Made by a program: the position numbers and the translations under genes. DNA of 14,127 nucleotides from Cyanobacteria bacterium UBA8803 (GTDB lineage: Bacteria > Cyanobacteriota > Cyanobacteriia > Cyanobacteriales > Coleofasciculaceae). The first letter of the stretch is position 1; each line of letters starts with the position of its first letter. Below, one piece after another: positions 1-7,003 of this stretch. The stretch lies in NCBI GenBank assembly GCA_003505715.1, contig DNXU01000062.1, positions 1 to 14,127 of the forward strand, in the 5' to 3' direction. The notes beneath the pieces are model-generated. The model was not told the DNA's origin and searched no databases. It saw only the letters and a program-made list of their open reading frames with translations.

Positions 1-88
1 GGTGAGGGGGTGAGGGGGTGAGGGGTGAGGGATGAAGGATGAAGGGGTTAATTATTTTCATCCTACTTTCTACCTTGAAGCCTTCACC
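1..88. repeat. Degenerate G-rich tandem repeat with inverted partner
   Basis: Positions 1-44 read as tandem units GGTGAGGG, GGTGAGGG, GGTGAGG, GGTGAGG, GATGAAG, GATGAAG. The first two carry one extra G, so the period slips between 8 and 7. TTCATCC at 57-63 is the reverse complement of GGATGAA at 36-42, and CCTTCACC at 81-88 nearly complements the GGTGAGG units, so the tract can fold back on itself. It lies just past the stop codon of the minus-strand zinc-ribbon gene, where a transcript end would be. It may continue left of the window. Confidence 0.6.
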
Positions 89-91
89 GCA

Positions 92-271
92 CTAGCGACG
101 GGCATAGAGACCCGGAGCATAAGCCTCATACACTCTGCCTGTGCGAGAACAATTAATCATTAAGTAGTCACAAACCGGACATTGAGTTTGGGTAAGATTA
201 GTTTTTAAGCAATAGCGTCTTTTGGCGTGGCTGCCGCAATTAGGGCAGTGGATTTCGTGAGTTATCTGCAT
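92..271 (-). CDS. Small zinc-ribbon protein, 59 aa
   Basis: An ATG at 271 opens a 59-codon frame ending in TAG at 92-94. The protein starts MQITHEIHCPNCGS and carries two CxxC pairs, C9/C12 (CPNC) and C31/C34 (CPVC), which would hold one zinc ion. Two further cysteines are C21 and C41. It ends EAYAPGLYARR. I recognise this as a small family conserved in cyanobacteria that is sometimes labelled in databases as 'replication restart helicase PriA', although at 59 aa it has no helicase domain. There is no signal peptide or membrane segment. A weak ribosome site (GTAGG) lies about 8 bases before the ATG. Its function is unknown; nucleic-acid or protein binding is only a guess from the zinc ribbon. 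Confidence 0.75.
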   Translation of the reverse strand: MQITHEIHCPNCGSHAKRRYCLKTNLTQTQCPVCDYLMINCSRTGRVYEAYAPGLYARR

Positions 272-530
272 TTTGTAACCTACTTTGTAAAGATACGTTT
301 AAAGAAAGACTAAATTTGATAGGTTGAATGTACGAATTTTGCCAATTCTTTAGGGTTATGCTCTTATTTTTAAGATTTGCTTAATATTTACACTCTATCT
401 TGAGTAAGATTGACCGATAAAAAGTATAAATTGTTACCAAAGCGAGAAGAGGAAAAAGTTGATCCCTGGCCTTTTTCCCCTTCCTCTTTGGCCGAAAGCA
501 AAAAATGCATCCTCAATTGTTTTTTGTTTT

Positions 531-1313
531 TCAGCCTTGCAGTAACGACTGAGCGCCATCAATCCAGATCTCCGTACCGCTGATGTGGCTAGAGGCATCT
601 GAGGCGAGGAATAGCACCAGTTGAGCTACCTGTTCTGAGGTGCCGGATTTTCCATCAGTTAAGGGGATTTGTCCTTGGGGATACTCAACAGGTTCCTTTT
701 CCTTTTCCAAATCCTGTCGATCTGTACTGGATTCAATATCTGTTTCGATCGCGCCGGGACAAATCACATTCACGCGAACGCGGTGTTTAGCAAGTTCTAG
801 AGCAATCATTTTTGCAAAGGCAACTTGAGCGGCTTTGGTACAAGCATAGGCAGTTGCCCCCGTGTTGCTGAACATGCGGGTGCCATTGACTGAAGAGGTA
901 ATAATTACAGAGCCACCTTGCTGCTTGAGATAGGGTACGGCATACTTAACCGTGAGATAGGTGCCAGTAAGATTAACCTTAATGGTTTTATCCCACTCAT
1001 CGGGTTCGAGTTTCTCTAAAGGTGCCCAGACACCGTTAATTCCTGCATTGGCAAAAACAATGTCCAGACGCCCCCATTGATTGGCAATCTCTTGAATGGC
1101 TTGGCGCATCTGATCTGGTTCGGAAATATCCGCTCTTACTGGTATGGCTTCACCACCGCGATCGTGGATTTGGCAAACCGTTTCGTAGAGTTCCTCCTCA
1201 GTTCGACCTAATGCAGCTATTTTTGCTCCTTCTTTCGCCAGCAACAAAGCTGCTGCTTGGCCGATACCTGAACCACCACCAGTAATCAGTGCAACCTTCT
1301 GTGCGAGTTGCAT
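531..1313 (-). CDS. Short-chain dehydrogenase/reductase (SDR), 260 aa
   Basis: Classical SDR of the usual length (about 250 aa), a cytoplasmic NAD(P)-dependent oxidoreductase of unknown substrate. The cofactor loop is TGGGSGIG at residues 11-18, NAG at 89-91 supports the Rossmann core, and N114, S140/S141, Y156 and K160 form the catalytic set (YACTK). PG at 186-187 follows strand 6. The Ser-Tyr gap is about two residues longer than in typical members (S141 to Y156), a small loop insertion. An Arg after strand 2 (LGRT, R37) favours NADP(H), which is an inference. The ATG at 1313 has a good ribosome site, AAAGGAAA, 7 bases upstream. It is divergent from the pentapeptide-repeat gene across 129 bp. 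'SDR family oxidoreductase' is as far as the sequence allows. Confidence 0.93.
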   Translation of the reverse strand: MQLAQKVALITGGGSGIGQAAALLLAKEGAKIAALGRTEEELYETVCQIHDRGGEAIPVRADISEPDQMRQAIQEIANQWGRLDIVFANAGINGVWAPLEKLEPDEWDKTIKVNLTGTYLTVKYAVPYLKQQGGSVIITSSVNGTRMFSNTGATAYACTKAAQVAFAKMIALELAKHRVRVNVICPGAIETDIESSTDRQDLEKEKEPVEYPQGQIPLTDGKSGTSEQVAQLVLFLASDASSHISGTEIWIDGAQSLLQG

Positions 1314-1391
1314 ATTGCATTTTCCTTTAATTCTGTTAATTTAATGTTCTATAAAGTTAAGCCGTATTACATCTTCCGCCTGATGGAAGTC

Positions 1392-1406
1392 GGAAGGCAT
1401 CCTTCC
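1392..1406. repeat. Short palindrome in divergent spacer
   Basis: GGAAGG, CAT, CCTTCC form a 6-bp inverted repeat around three bases, in the 129-bp spacer between the divergent SDR and pentapeptide-repeat genes. It could be an operator, or a hairpin in the pentapeptide-gene leader, whose start lies 37 bases downstream. No convincing -35/-10 pair was identified around it. Confidence 0.3.
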
Positions 1407-1442
1407 CATATTCAGCAATTTGGCGTATAGGAATTAAGACCT

Positions 1443-1973
1443 ATGGCTGATGCCCTACAGTGCTGGAAAACAATACAAGGAAAACAAGCATCTAGCTGGA
1501 GGCAACTTGGTAGTTTGACTGAAACTATTGTGACTGCTAATTTCGTACCTGCCCACCTGAGCGGGCAAGATCTCAGCGGCGACGATCTCAGTGGTGCTAA
1601 CTTAAGTGGCGCTAATTTAAGCGGCGCTGACTTAAGTGGTGCTGACTTGAGTGACGCTGACTTGAGTGATGCCAATCTCAACCATGCTGACCTAAGCTTG
1701 GCAAACCTCAGCCAAGCCAAATTGATTCGAGCCGATCTCAACCATGCGGACTTACTCGCCGCTGACTTAATGGGTGCCGATCTCAAGGGTGCTAACTTGA
1801 GGAATGCTGACTTAAAGGGTGCAGACCTCAGCGGTGCTGATTTAAGAGGTGCCGATTTAAGAGGCGTAAAATTTTACCGCGTTAACCTGAAGGGTGCCGA
1901 TCTCAGAGGAGCTAAATTGAGTCGAGTTAACCTGAAAAATGCTAATTTGAGCGGTATCAAGTTAGTAGGTTGA
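1443..1973 (+). CDS. Pentapeptide-repeat protein, 176 aa
   Basis: After about 31 non-repeat residues (MADALQCWKT...), the rest of the protein is 29 consecutive five-residue units, residues 32-176, mostly A(D/N)LSG, ADLRG or ADLKG. None of the units is broken by an insertion. In known pentapeptide proteins four units make one turn of a square right-handed beta-helix, so this would be a rod of about seven turns. The central L/F of each unit points inward. There is no signal peptide or membrane segment, so it is probably cytoplasmic. Such proteins are abundant in cyanobacteria and most have no known role; some act as DNA mimics that protect gyrase, but nothing here shows that. The ATG at 1443 follows AGGAA at 1429-1433 with a 9-base gap. 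The 15-bp periodicity leaves a long antisense frame open, which is an artefact. Confidence 0.92.
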   Translation: MADALQCWKTIQGKQASSWRQLGSLTETIVTANFVPAHLSGQDLSGDDLSGANLSGANLSGADLSGADLSDADLSDANLNHADLSLANLSQAKLIRADLNHADLLAADLMGADLKGANLRNADLKGADLSGADLRGADLRGVKFYRVNLKGADLRGAKLSRVNLKNANLSGIKLVG

Positions 1974-2010
1974 GAAAAAGACGGGAAAGAAAAGCAATAT
2001 TTTTATATGT

Positions 2011-2162
2011 AGGGTGCGTTACGCGCAAGCTAACGCACCATGACTATATTAAGACTTACGCATTGTGCCCCCTCCGACCCCCCAAGGAAAGGGGGGAGAA
2101 ATGTCTTGTTCCCCCCAGATTTGGGGGGTTAGGGGGGCGTTTGCGCTGTGCTAACGCACCCT
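2011..2162. mobile_element. MITE-like non-coding element with 11-bp terminal inverted repeats
   Basis: AGGGTGCGTTA at 2011-2021 is an exact inverted copy of TAACGCACCCT at 2152-2162. A second internal copy, TAACGCACC at 2031-2039, can pair with the left end to form a compact hairpin. The interior holds C and G runs that pair: CCCCCC 2078-2083 with GGGGGG 2091-2096, and CCCCCC 2111-2116 with GGGGGG 2123-2128, with a further G run at 2132-2137. No protein is encoded; frames through it are low-complexity. No clear target-site duplication is visible. The layout suggests one small palindromic element inserted into, or expanded from, another. I recognise G/C-run palindromes and GGTGCGTTA motifs as common dispersed repeats in cyanobacteria. 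Confidence 0.7.
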
Positions 2163-2246
2163 GGCTATTCCTTCTTGGGTAAAACTTGCAACTTAAAGTC
2201 ATAACGAGTATGATTTAAGAGTAGGGATTGAGAACAGAGACAGCAA

Positions 2247-2513
2247 ATGGCACTAGAGATCAGAGAAATTCCACTCCAAGAGATCCGCCGTCCCCTACCG
2301 CGAGCAAACGACGCCGCTAAGGTAGCAATGTTGATGGAGTCGATCGCCAAAGAGGGTTTGAGAGAACCTATTGACGTGCTAGAAGTCGATGGGCAATATT
2401 ACGGCTTTTCTGGTTGTCACCGTTACGAAGCTCACCAGCGCTTGGGGAAGGAAACGATCAAGTGTAGAATTCGCCGTGCCCCTCGCTCGGTTTTACAAAA
2501 GCATTTAGCGTGA
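2247..2513 (+). CDS. srx: Sulfiredoxin, 88 aa
   Basis: Sulfiredoxin uses ATP to reduce over-oxidised (sulfinic) cysteine in 2-Cys peroxiredoxins, restoring them after peroxide stress. The family signature is clear: the ParB-like fold opens with EIPLQEIRRPLPR (residues 7-19), followed by EPIDVLEVDGQYYGFSG and the catalytic GCHR at residues 56-59, with C57 the active cysteine. At 88 residues it is the usual size for a bacterial or cyanobacterial sulfiredoxin. ParB-type nuclease domains share the fold but lack the GCHR cysteine, so sulfiredoxin is preferred. The ATG at 2247 has only a weak purine-rich upstream stretch (GAGA). The dps gene follows 105 bp downstream on the same strand, so the two may be expressed together under oxidative stress; no peroxiredoxin gene is in the window. 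Confidence 0.93.
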   Translation: MALEIREIPLQEIRRPLPRANDAAKVAMLMESIAKEGLREPIDVLEVDGQYYGFSGCHRYEAHQRLGKETIKCRIRRAPRSVLQKHLA

Positions 2514-2618
2514 GAGTTCATTCTTAGGGACGATCTGCCAGAGACGATCGATTGCTTAAGATTGACAAGAGCTAAGTGTGGCCGCAATCAAAGTATTTTG
2601 GACAAATAGGAGAACGTT

Positions 2619-3107
2619 ATGCAAACCGTAGACAAAATTGCACCCGTTAATATTGGGATCTCAGAAAGCGATCGCGAAGAGATTGCCAAAGGACTATCTC
2701 GCTTGTTAGCAGATACCTATACCCTTTATCTAAAAACTCATTACTTTCACTGGAACGTGACCGGGCCGCTGTTCAACTCTCTACACTTGATGTTCGAGCA
2801 GCAGTATACCGAGTTAGCCTTAGCAGTGGACGCTATTGCCGAACGGATACGCACCCTAGGTTATCCTGCTCCTGGCAGCTACAGCGAATATGCAGAATTA
2901 ACCTCAATTGCAGAAACTCGTGGCGTTCCCGAAGCTGAAGAAATGGTGCGCTTGCTCGTAGAAGGCAATGAAGCAGTTGTCCGCACGGCCAGGTCAATTT
3001 TCCCTTCAGCCGAGCGTGCTAGCGACGAGTCTACGGTTGACCTGTTGACAGAACGGATGAGCATTCACGAAAAGACAGCTTGGATGCTGCGGAGCAACCT
3101 GAGTTGA
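2619..3107 (+). CDS. dps: Dps-family DNA-protecting ferritin, 162 aa
   Basis: Dps proteins form hollow 12-subunit shells that oxidise Fe(II) with hydrogen peroxide, store the iron and shield DNA. The ferroxidase residues are all in the right register: H44 (YFHWN), H56 (SLHLMFE), E60, D71 and E75 ([11 protein letters not shown]), with spacings of 12, 4, 11 and 4 residues as in the family. The rest is the expected four-helix bundle, and 162 aa is the usual length. The start is firm: AGGAGA at 2608-2613 lies 5 bases before the ATG. A TTGACA at 2562-2567 could be a -35 box but no good -10 follows at the right distance. Cyanobacteria carry several Dps paralogues, some using other metal sites; this one has the classical site. 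Its neighbour is sulfiredoxin, another peroxide-stress protein. Confidence 0.95.
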   Translation: MQTVDKIAPVNIGISESDREEIAKGLSRLLADTYTLYLKTHYFHWNVTGPLFNSLHLMFEQQYTELALAVDAIAERIRTLGYPAPGSYSEYAELTSIAETRGVPEAEEMVRLLVEGNEAVVRTARSIFPSAERASDESTVDLLTERMSIHEKTAWMLRSNLS

Positions 3108-3139
3108 TTTTCCTTGAAGAGGGCTATAAATAATAGTCT

Positions 3140-3226
3140 GGTAATTGGTAATTGGTAATTGGTCATTGGTCATTATTAAAAATCTAGCTGGTTGTACTAT
3201 TACCGATTACCCGTTACCTATTACCA
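3140..3226. repeat. Heptad tandem repeat forming a long hairpin
   Basis: The left arm is five 7-bp units (3140-3174): GGTAATT three times, then GGTCATT twice. The right arm is four units (3199-3226): ATTACCG, ATTACCC, GTTACCT, ATTACCA. ATTACC is the reverse complement of GGTAAT, so the arms pair with a mismatch possible at each seventh base, around a 24-base loop. This matches the short tandemly repeated repetitive (STRR) sequences known in cyanobacteria. It lies 32 bases past the dps stop and 11 bases before the HTH-GrpE start, so it may end or process the dps transcript. Confidence 0.85.
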
Positions 3227-3237
3227 AAAAATGCTCC

Positions 3238-3879
3238 ATGAATCAATCTTTTCATCCCAATTACACCGAAATGTTGCAACAACTAATGCAGCAGGTCGGT
3301 GTTTCCAGTTTGAAGCAACTCAGCCATACTGCTGGCGTGTCTGAACGGCAACTCAAAAATCTGCGGCAAGGACAGATATCGCAAATGCGGGTAGAGACTG
3401 TATTAAAACTTGCTCAGGCATTGCAAGTGCCAGTAACTCAGTTGTTGAGTATGTTTTCTTCAGATTCAATATCTGTGAGCCTCCCTGCACCAGAGAATAC
3501 TCCGATCGAGCAGGAATACCGACAGCTGCAACAGCAACTAGAACAGCAGCGAGAGACCTTAATGCAGGAGTTCCAGCAGGCTAGTTTGCAAGTGCTAGAA
3601 TCCTGGATGGTACAATGGCCTACTGCTGCTCGTGCGGCACGAGAAAACGAGCAGTTACCAGCCGTGAAATTATTGCCCCTAATTAAACCAGTGGAACAGC
3701 TCCTGCAACAATGGGGGATAGAAGCGATCGCCTCAGTTGGTGAAGAACTCCCCTATGACCCCCAGTGGCATCAGCTCATGTCAGGAACTGCTCAACCCGG
3801 CAACAAGGTGAGAGTCCGTTACATTGGTTACCGACAAGGAGACAAACTCCTCTACCGCGCCAAGGTCAGCCCTCTGTAA
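3238..3879 (+). CDS. XRE-type HTH protein with GrpE-like C-terminal domain, 213 aa
   Basis: Residues about 10-75 form a Cro/CI-type helix-turn-helix (LKQLSHTAGVSERQLKNLRQG..., then VLKLAQALQVPVTQLL). A linker is followed by a glutamine-rich coiled coil (about 90-125, EQEYRQLQQQLEQQ). Residues about 145-210 resemble the C-terminal part of GrpE, the nucleotide exchange factor of DnaK: LLPLIKPVEQLL, a central WGIEAI, then LPYDPQWHQLM and a closing beta segment ending LLYRAKV. The coiled coil plus beta domain is GrpE architecture; the DNA-binding head is not. It may link a chaperone partner to transcription, which is inference. I chose the ATG at 3238 because the frame upstream, from a TTG at 3145, runs through the heptad repeat. 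No clear ribosome site is visible. It converges on ppk with a 28-bp gap. Confidence 0.8.
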   Translation: MNQSFHPNYTEMLQQLMQQVGVSSLKQLSHTAGVSERQLKNLRQGQISQMRVETVLKLAQALQVPVTQLLSMFSSDSISVSLPAPENTPIEQEYRQLQQQLEQQRETLMQEFQQASLQVLESWMVQWPTAARAARENEQLPAVKLLPLIKPVEQLLQQWGIEAIASVGEELPYDPQWHQLMSGTAQPGNKVRVRYIGYRQGDKLLYRAKVSPL

Positions 3880-3907
3880 CCACCTTCCACAAATTATGAT
3901 AAATGGC

Positions 3908-6049
3908 TCAAACCATCCCAGCTGATTGCAAAGCCATATCCATTAAAACCTGCTGGGAGGATTCCTCTTTACTCCCCTCAGTTGGCTGGCGCTGGATGTA
4001 GCTACCATCCGGTTGCAAGTCCCAGGCTTGGCGGTTATCTCCTAACATGACGGCCAGGATTTCTTGCACATCTTTGATAATCCTAGGATCTTCCACAGGC
4101 ACAACCGCTTCGACGCGGCGATCTAAGTTGCGGGGCATCCAATCGGCACTGCCAATATACACTTCTTCTTGACCTTGATTGTAGAAGTAAAAAATCCGAG
4201 AATGTTCTAAAAAACGGCCCACAATACTAATCGTGCGGATATTTTCACTAATTCCTAGCAGACCCGGACGCAAACAGCAAATTCCCCGCACAATTAAGTC
4301 AATTTGAACCCCTGCTTGGGAAGCTTCGTAAAGAGCGGCAATAATTTTTGGGTCTACCAATGCATTCATTTTAGCCACAATGCGACCCGTACCCCCATTA
4401 AGGCAATGCTCGATTTCCCGCCGAATCATAGCCATCATGCGATCGCGCAAATTCACGGGCGCAACTAATAACTTCCGATAAGACCGCTGCCGGGAATAAC
4501 CAGTCAAATAATTAAACAAATCCGTCAAATCTGCCCCTAAATCTTCTCTACAGCTTAACAGCCCCAGATCTGTATAAAGTCTGGCGGTTTTGGGGTTGTA
4601 GTTCCCAGTACCGATGTGAACGTAGCGGCGAATCTTGCTGCCTTCCCGACGCACTACTAGCACAGTTTTGGTATGAGTCTTCAACTTGATTAACCCGTAA
4701 ACTACATGCACGCCAGCTTGCTCTAACTTGCGTGCCCAGATAATATTGTTTTCTTCATCAAAACGGGCTTTAAGTTCTACTAACACTGCTACCTGCTTGC
4801 CATTTTCTGCCGCCTTAATCAAGGCGTTGACAATTGGCGAGTCCCCAGAAGTTCGGTAGAGGGTCATTTTAATAGCCAAAACCTGCGGATCGTCTGCCGC
4901 CTGGGTAATAAAGCACTGCACCGTTCCTGCAAAGGAGTGGTAAGGATGGTGTAGGAGGATATCCGATTGGCGAATCACCGTGAACAAATCTTGTCCCTCC
5001 TCTTCGGCAGAGGATAATTGCAGCTGCGGTGGCATGACAGGTGTCCAAACCGGATCTTTGAAGTGTGGGAGCGGCAATCCTACAAAGGACATCAAATCTG
5101 CTAGTCCCAACAACCCATCGACCTTGTAGACATCGCTTTCTTCCAGTTCTTCCATCCCTTCCATTAACTTCTGGCACACTGCATCAGGGGTCGTGGCTTG
5201 AATTTCCAGCCGCACGGCACACCCACCAATACGGCGTTTGCGCAATCCCTGCTCGATTGCCGATAGCAAGTCATCCGCTTCATCCTCCTCCACTGCCAGA
5301 TCGGCATTCCGAGTTACGCGGAAGGGATGATACTCCTGAATATTCATCCCCGGAAACAGAGACTCTAAATTATGAGCGATTACCTGTTCGATCGGAATTC
5401 CTGCCCAAATTACAGGTTGTCCGTGATGCTGCTGCCGCAAATTTTCTGGAAGAGGCACGAACCGAGGTAGAACTTTGGGGACTTTTACCCGCGCAAACAA
5501 TTCCTCTCGCGTTTCTTGGTCTTTTACAACCACCGCCAGATTCAGACTAAGGTTAGAAATATAAGGAAAAGGATGGCTGGGGTCAACCGCTAAGGGTGTC
5601 ACCACTGGAAAAATTTGCTCCTCAAAGTAGTTTTGCAAGTAAGTTCTCTGTTCTGGGGTTAAGTCCATGTAGTCCAGAATGTGGATGCCTACTTCTAACA
5701 GCTGAGGTCGCATGACATTTTCAAAATGCTCGTGCTGTGTAACAACCATGGGACGCAATCGTTGGCTAATGGACTCTAGTTGTTGGCTAGGCGTTCGGCC
5801 ATCCGGCGTCAGCTTAGTTACCCCCTCCTCCACCTGCCGCTTTAAACCAGCAACTCGAACCATAAAGAATTCATCTAGGTTCGAGCTAAAGATGCTCATG
5901 AACTTCAAGCATTCCAAAAGAGGGGTTCGGGAGTCAGTAGCTTCGTGTAATACTCGGTTGTTAAACTCCAACCAACTCAGTTCTCGGTTAAAGTAATATT
6001 GCGGATCGCTTAGACTAACTGCGGGAGTCGTCTTTTTAGATTTAGGCAT
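3908..6049 (-). CDS. ppk1: Polyphosphate kinase 1, 713 aa
   Basis: PPK1 reversibly transfers the terminal phosphate of ATP to long-chain polyphosphate, the cell's phosphate and energy store. The order is complete: N-terminal domain (YYFNRELSWLEFN at 18-30, then SNLDEFFMVRVAGLK at 56-70), head domain, and two C-terminal phospholipase D-like domains. H459 (KLKTHTK) and H478 (RYVHIGTGNYN) are 19 residues apart, as are H435 and H454 of the E. coli enzyme, and H616 (LEHSRIFYF) matches E. coli H592. H459 is therefore the likely phosphorylated histidine. Length fits the family (about 690-720). The start at 6049 lacks a clear ribosome site. It lies 102 bp downstream of the S-formylglutathione hydrolase gene on the same strand and converges on the HTH-GrpE gene. 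No Pho-box-like direct repeats were found upstream. Confidence 0.97.
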   Translation of the reverse strand: MPKSKKTTPAVSLSDPQYYFNRELSWLEFNNRVLHEATDSRTPLLECLKFMSIFSSNLDEFFMVRVAGLKRQVEEGVTKLTPDGRTPSQQLESISQRLRPMVVTQHEHFENVMRPQLLEVGIHILDYMDLTPEQRTYLQNYFEEQIFPVVTPLAVDPSHPFPYISNLSLNLAVVVKDQETREELFARVKVPKVLPRFVPLPENLRQQHHGQPVIWAGIPIEQVIAHNLESLFPGMNIQEYHPFRVTRNADLAVEEDEADDLLSAIEQGLRKRRIGGCAVRLEIQATTPDAVCQKLMEGMEELEESDVYKVDGLLGLADLMSFVGLPLPHFKDPVWTPVMPPQLQLSSAEEEGQDLFTVIRQSDILLHHPYHSFAGTVQCFITQAADDPQVLAIKMTLYRTSGDSPIVNALIKAAENGKQVAVLVELKARFDEENNIIWARKLEQAGVHVVYGLIKLKTHTKTVLVVRREGSKIRRYVHIGTGNYNPKTARLYTDLGLLSCREDLGADLTDLFNYLTGYSRQRSYRKLLVAPVNLRDRMMAMIRREIEHCLNGGTGRIVAKMNALVDPKIIAALYEASQAGVQIDLIVRGICCLRPGLLGISENIRTISIVGRFLEHSRIFYFYNQGQEEVYIGSADWMPRNLDRRVEAVVPVEDPRIIKDVQEILAVMLGDNRQAWDLQPDGSYIQRQPTEGSKEESSQQVLMDMALQSAGMV

Positions 6050-6098
6050 AAAAATTTACTCGGTAAGTGCGGTCAAGTCTGCCCGCTCCTCACTGCCT

Positions 6099-6114
6099 AC
6101 TCAAAGTTTTGAGT
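6099..6114. repeat. Palindrome between fghA and ppk1
   Basis: ACTCAAA, GT, TTTGAGT is a perfect 7-bp inverted repeat about two bases, 50 bp upstream of the ppk1 start and 38 bp past the fghA stop (both genes on the minus strand). The centre is too tight for an RNA hairpin at full length, so a protein-binding site is as likely as a terminator. Confidence 0.3.
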
Positions 6115-6151
6115 TTTGGGTAGAAATGGGTAGACATTTAAAAGCAATAGT

Positions 6152-7003
6152 TCACCCGCACAGTGCCTCAGCATGGTAACGGATGTGATCTTCAATAAAG
6201 GTAGCAATGAAGTAGTAACTGTGGTTATAACCTTTCTGGAAGCGCAACGTTAGGGGCACACCCGCTTTTTCACAAGCTTGAGCAAATACTCCAGGGAGTA
6301 ACTGCTCTTTTTCGAGAAAGGGATCGTCTGTTCCTTGATCGATGAGAATCGGACGTTTATAGCCAACTGTCAATACTAATTCGCTCGCATCGTAAGCACG
6401 CCAGCTTTCTTGGTCACAACCTAAATAATTAGCGAATGCTTTTTGACCCCAAGAACAGCGCATTGGTGCTGCAATGGGAGCAAAGGCAGATATGGATTTG
6501 TATTGTTCGGGGTTTCTTAAGGCACAAATTAATGCCCCATGACCCCCCATGGAATGACCGAAGATACCCTGTCGCTGGCTTTGGACTGGGAAATATTTGG
6601 CAATCAGAGCTGGTAATTCCAGGACGACATAGCTGTACATTTGGTAGTGAGCTACCCAAGGTTCAACGGTGGCATCGACGTAAAAACCAGCACCCGTACC
6701 CAAGTCCCAGTCATCGTCCTCGCCGACAATCCCTGTATCGCGGGGACTGGTATCCGGTACGACCACCATCAACCCATACTTGGCCGCGAATTGCTGTACT
6801 CCAGCCTTAGCCATGAAGTTCTCTTCCGTACAAGTGAGACCCGATAGGAAATAGAGAACTGGCACCCGTTCCGAGTCAGCTTGGGGTGGTTGGTAAACGG
6901 CAAACCGCATTTTGCCGTTACAAGTCTGAGACAAATGGGTGTAAAAGCCGACTGTACCGCCGAAGCATCGATTTTCGGAGACAAGTTTGGGGGCTGTAGA
7001 CAT
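6152..7003 (-). CDS. fghA: S-formylglutathione hydrolase (esterase D family), 283 aa
   Basis: This enzyme hydrolyses S-formylglutathione to formate and glutathione, the second step of glutathione-dependent formaldehyde removal, in the cytoplasm. It is an alpha/beta hydrolase of the expected length (about 280 aa). The nucleophile is S151 in GHSMGGHGA (149-157), the acid is D226 or D227 (QGTDDPFL), and the base is H261 (YNHSYYF), closely matching the triad positions of human esterase D. The family stretches [13 protein letters not shown] (51-63) and PDTSPRDTG (83-91) are present. Its usual partner, class III alcohol dehydrogenase (glutathione-dependent formaldehyde dehydrogenase), is not in the window. 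The ATG at 7003 is kept because family members start just before this point, though no good ribosome site precedes it. Confidence 0.96.
   Translation of the reverse strand: MSTAPKLVSENRCFGGTVGFYTHLSQTCNGKMRFAVYQPPQADSERVPVLYFLSGLTCTEENFMAKAGVQQFAAKYGLMVVVPDTSPRDTGIVGEDDDWDLGTGAGFYVDATVEPWVAHYQMYSYVVLELPALIAKYFPVQSQRQGIFGHSMGGHGALICALRNPEQYKSISAFAPIAAPMRCSWGQKAFANYLGCDQESWRAYDASELVLTVGYKRPILIDQGTDDPFLEKEQLLPGVFAQACEKAGVPLTLRFQKGYNHSYYFIATFIEDHIRYHAEALCG

Noticed and set aside
445..488. GGAAAAAG / CTTTTTCC pairing past the SDR stop as an intrinsic terminator
   Set aside because: The stem is AT-rich, the loop is 12 bases and no T-run follows on the minus strand, so a terminator is not supported.
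1412..1786. 124-aa open frame antisense to the pentapeptide-repeat gene
   Set aside because: Its repetitive LKSAPLKLA-like sequence is the mirror of the 15-bp coding repeat on the other strand; the pentapeptide frame is clearly the real one.
1970..2182. 70-aa plus-strand frame after the pentapeptide gene
   Set aside because: It reads through the palindromic element at 2011-2162 and has low-complexity content with no family resemblance.
2247..2513. ParB-like partition or nuclease protein
   Set aside because: It shares the fold, but the GCHR active-site cysteine and 88-aa length fit sulfiredoxin.
3145..3237. 31-residue N-terminal extension of the HTH-GrpE protein from a TTG start
   Set aside because: The extension is a translation of the heptad hairpin. 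The ATG at 3238 starts a normal-looking N-terminus before the HTH.
5065..5550. 161-aa plus-strand frame inside ppk1
   Set aside because: Antisense to a highly conserved enzyme region, proline- and histidine-rich, with no recognisable domain.
6436..6810. 124-aa plus-strand frame inside fghA
   Set aside because: Shadow of the esterase gene, whose catalytic triad is intact on the other strand.
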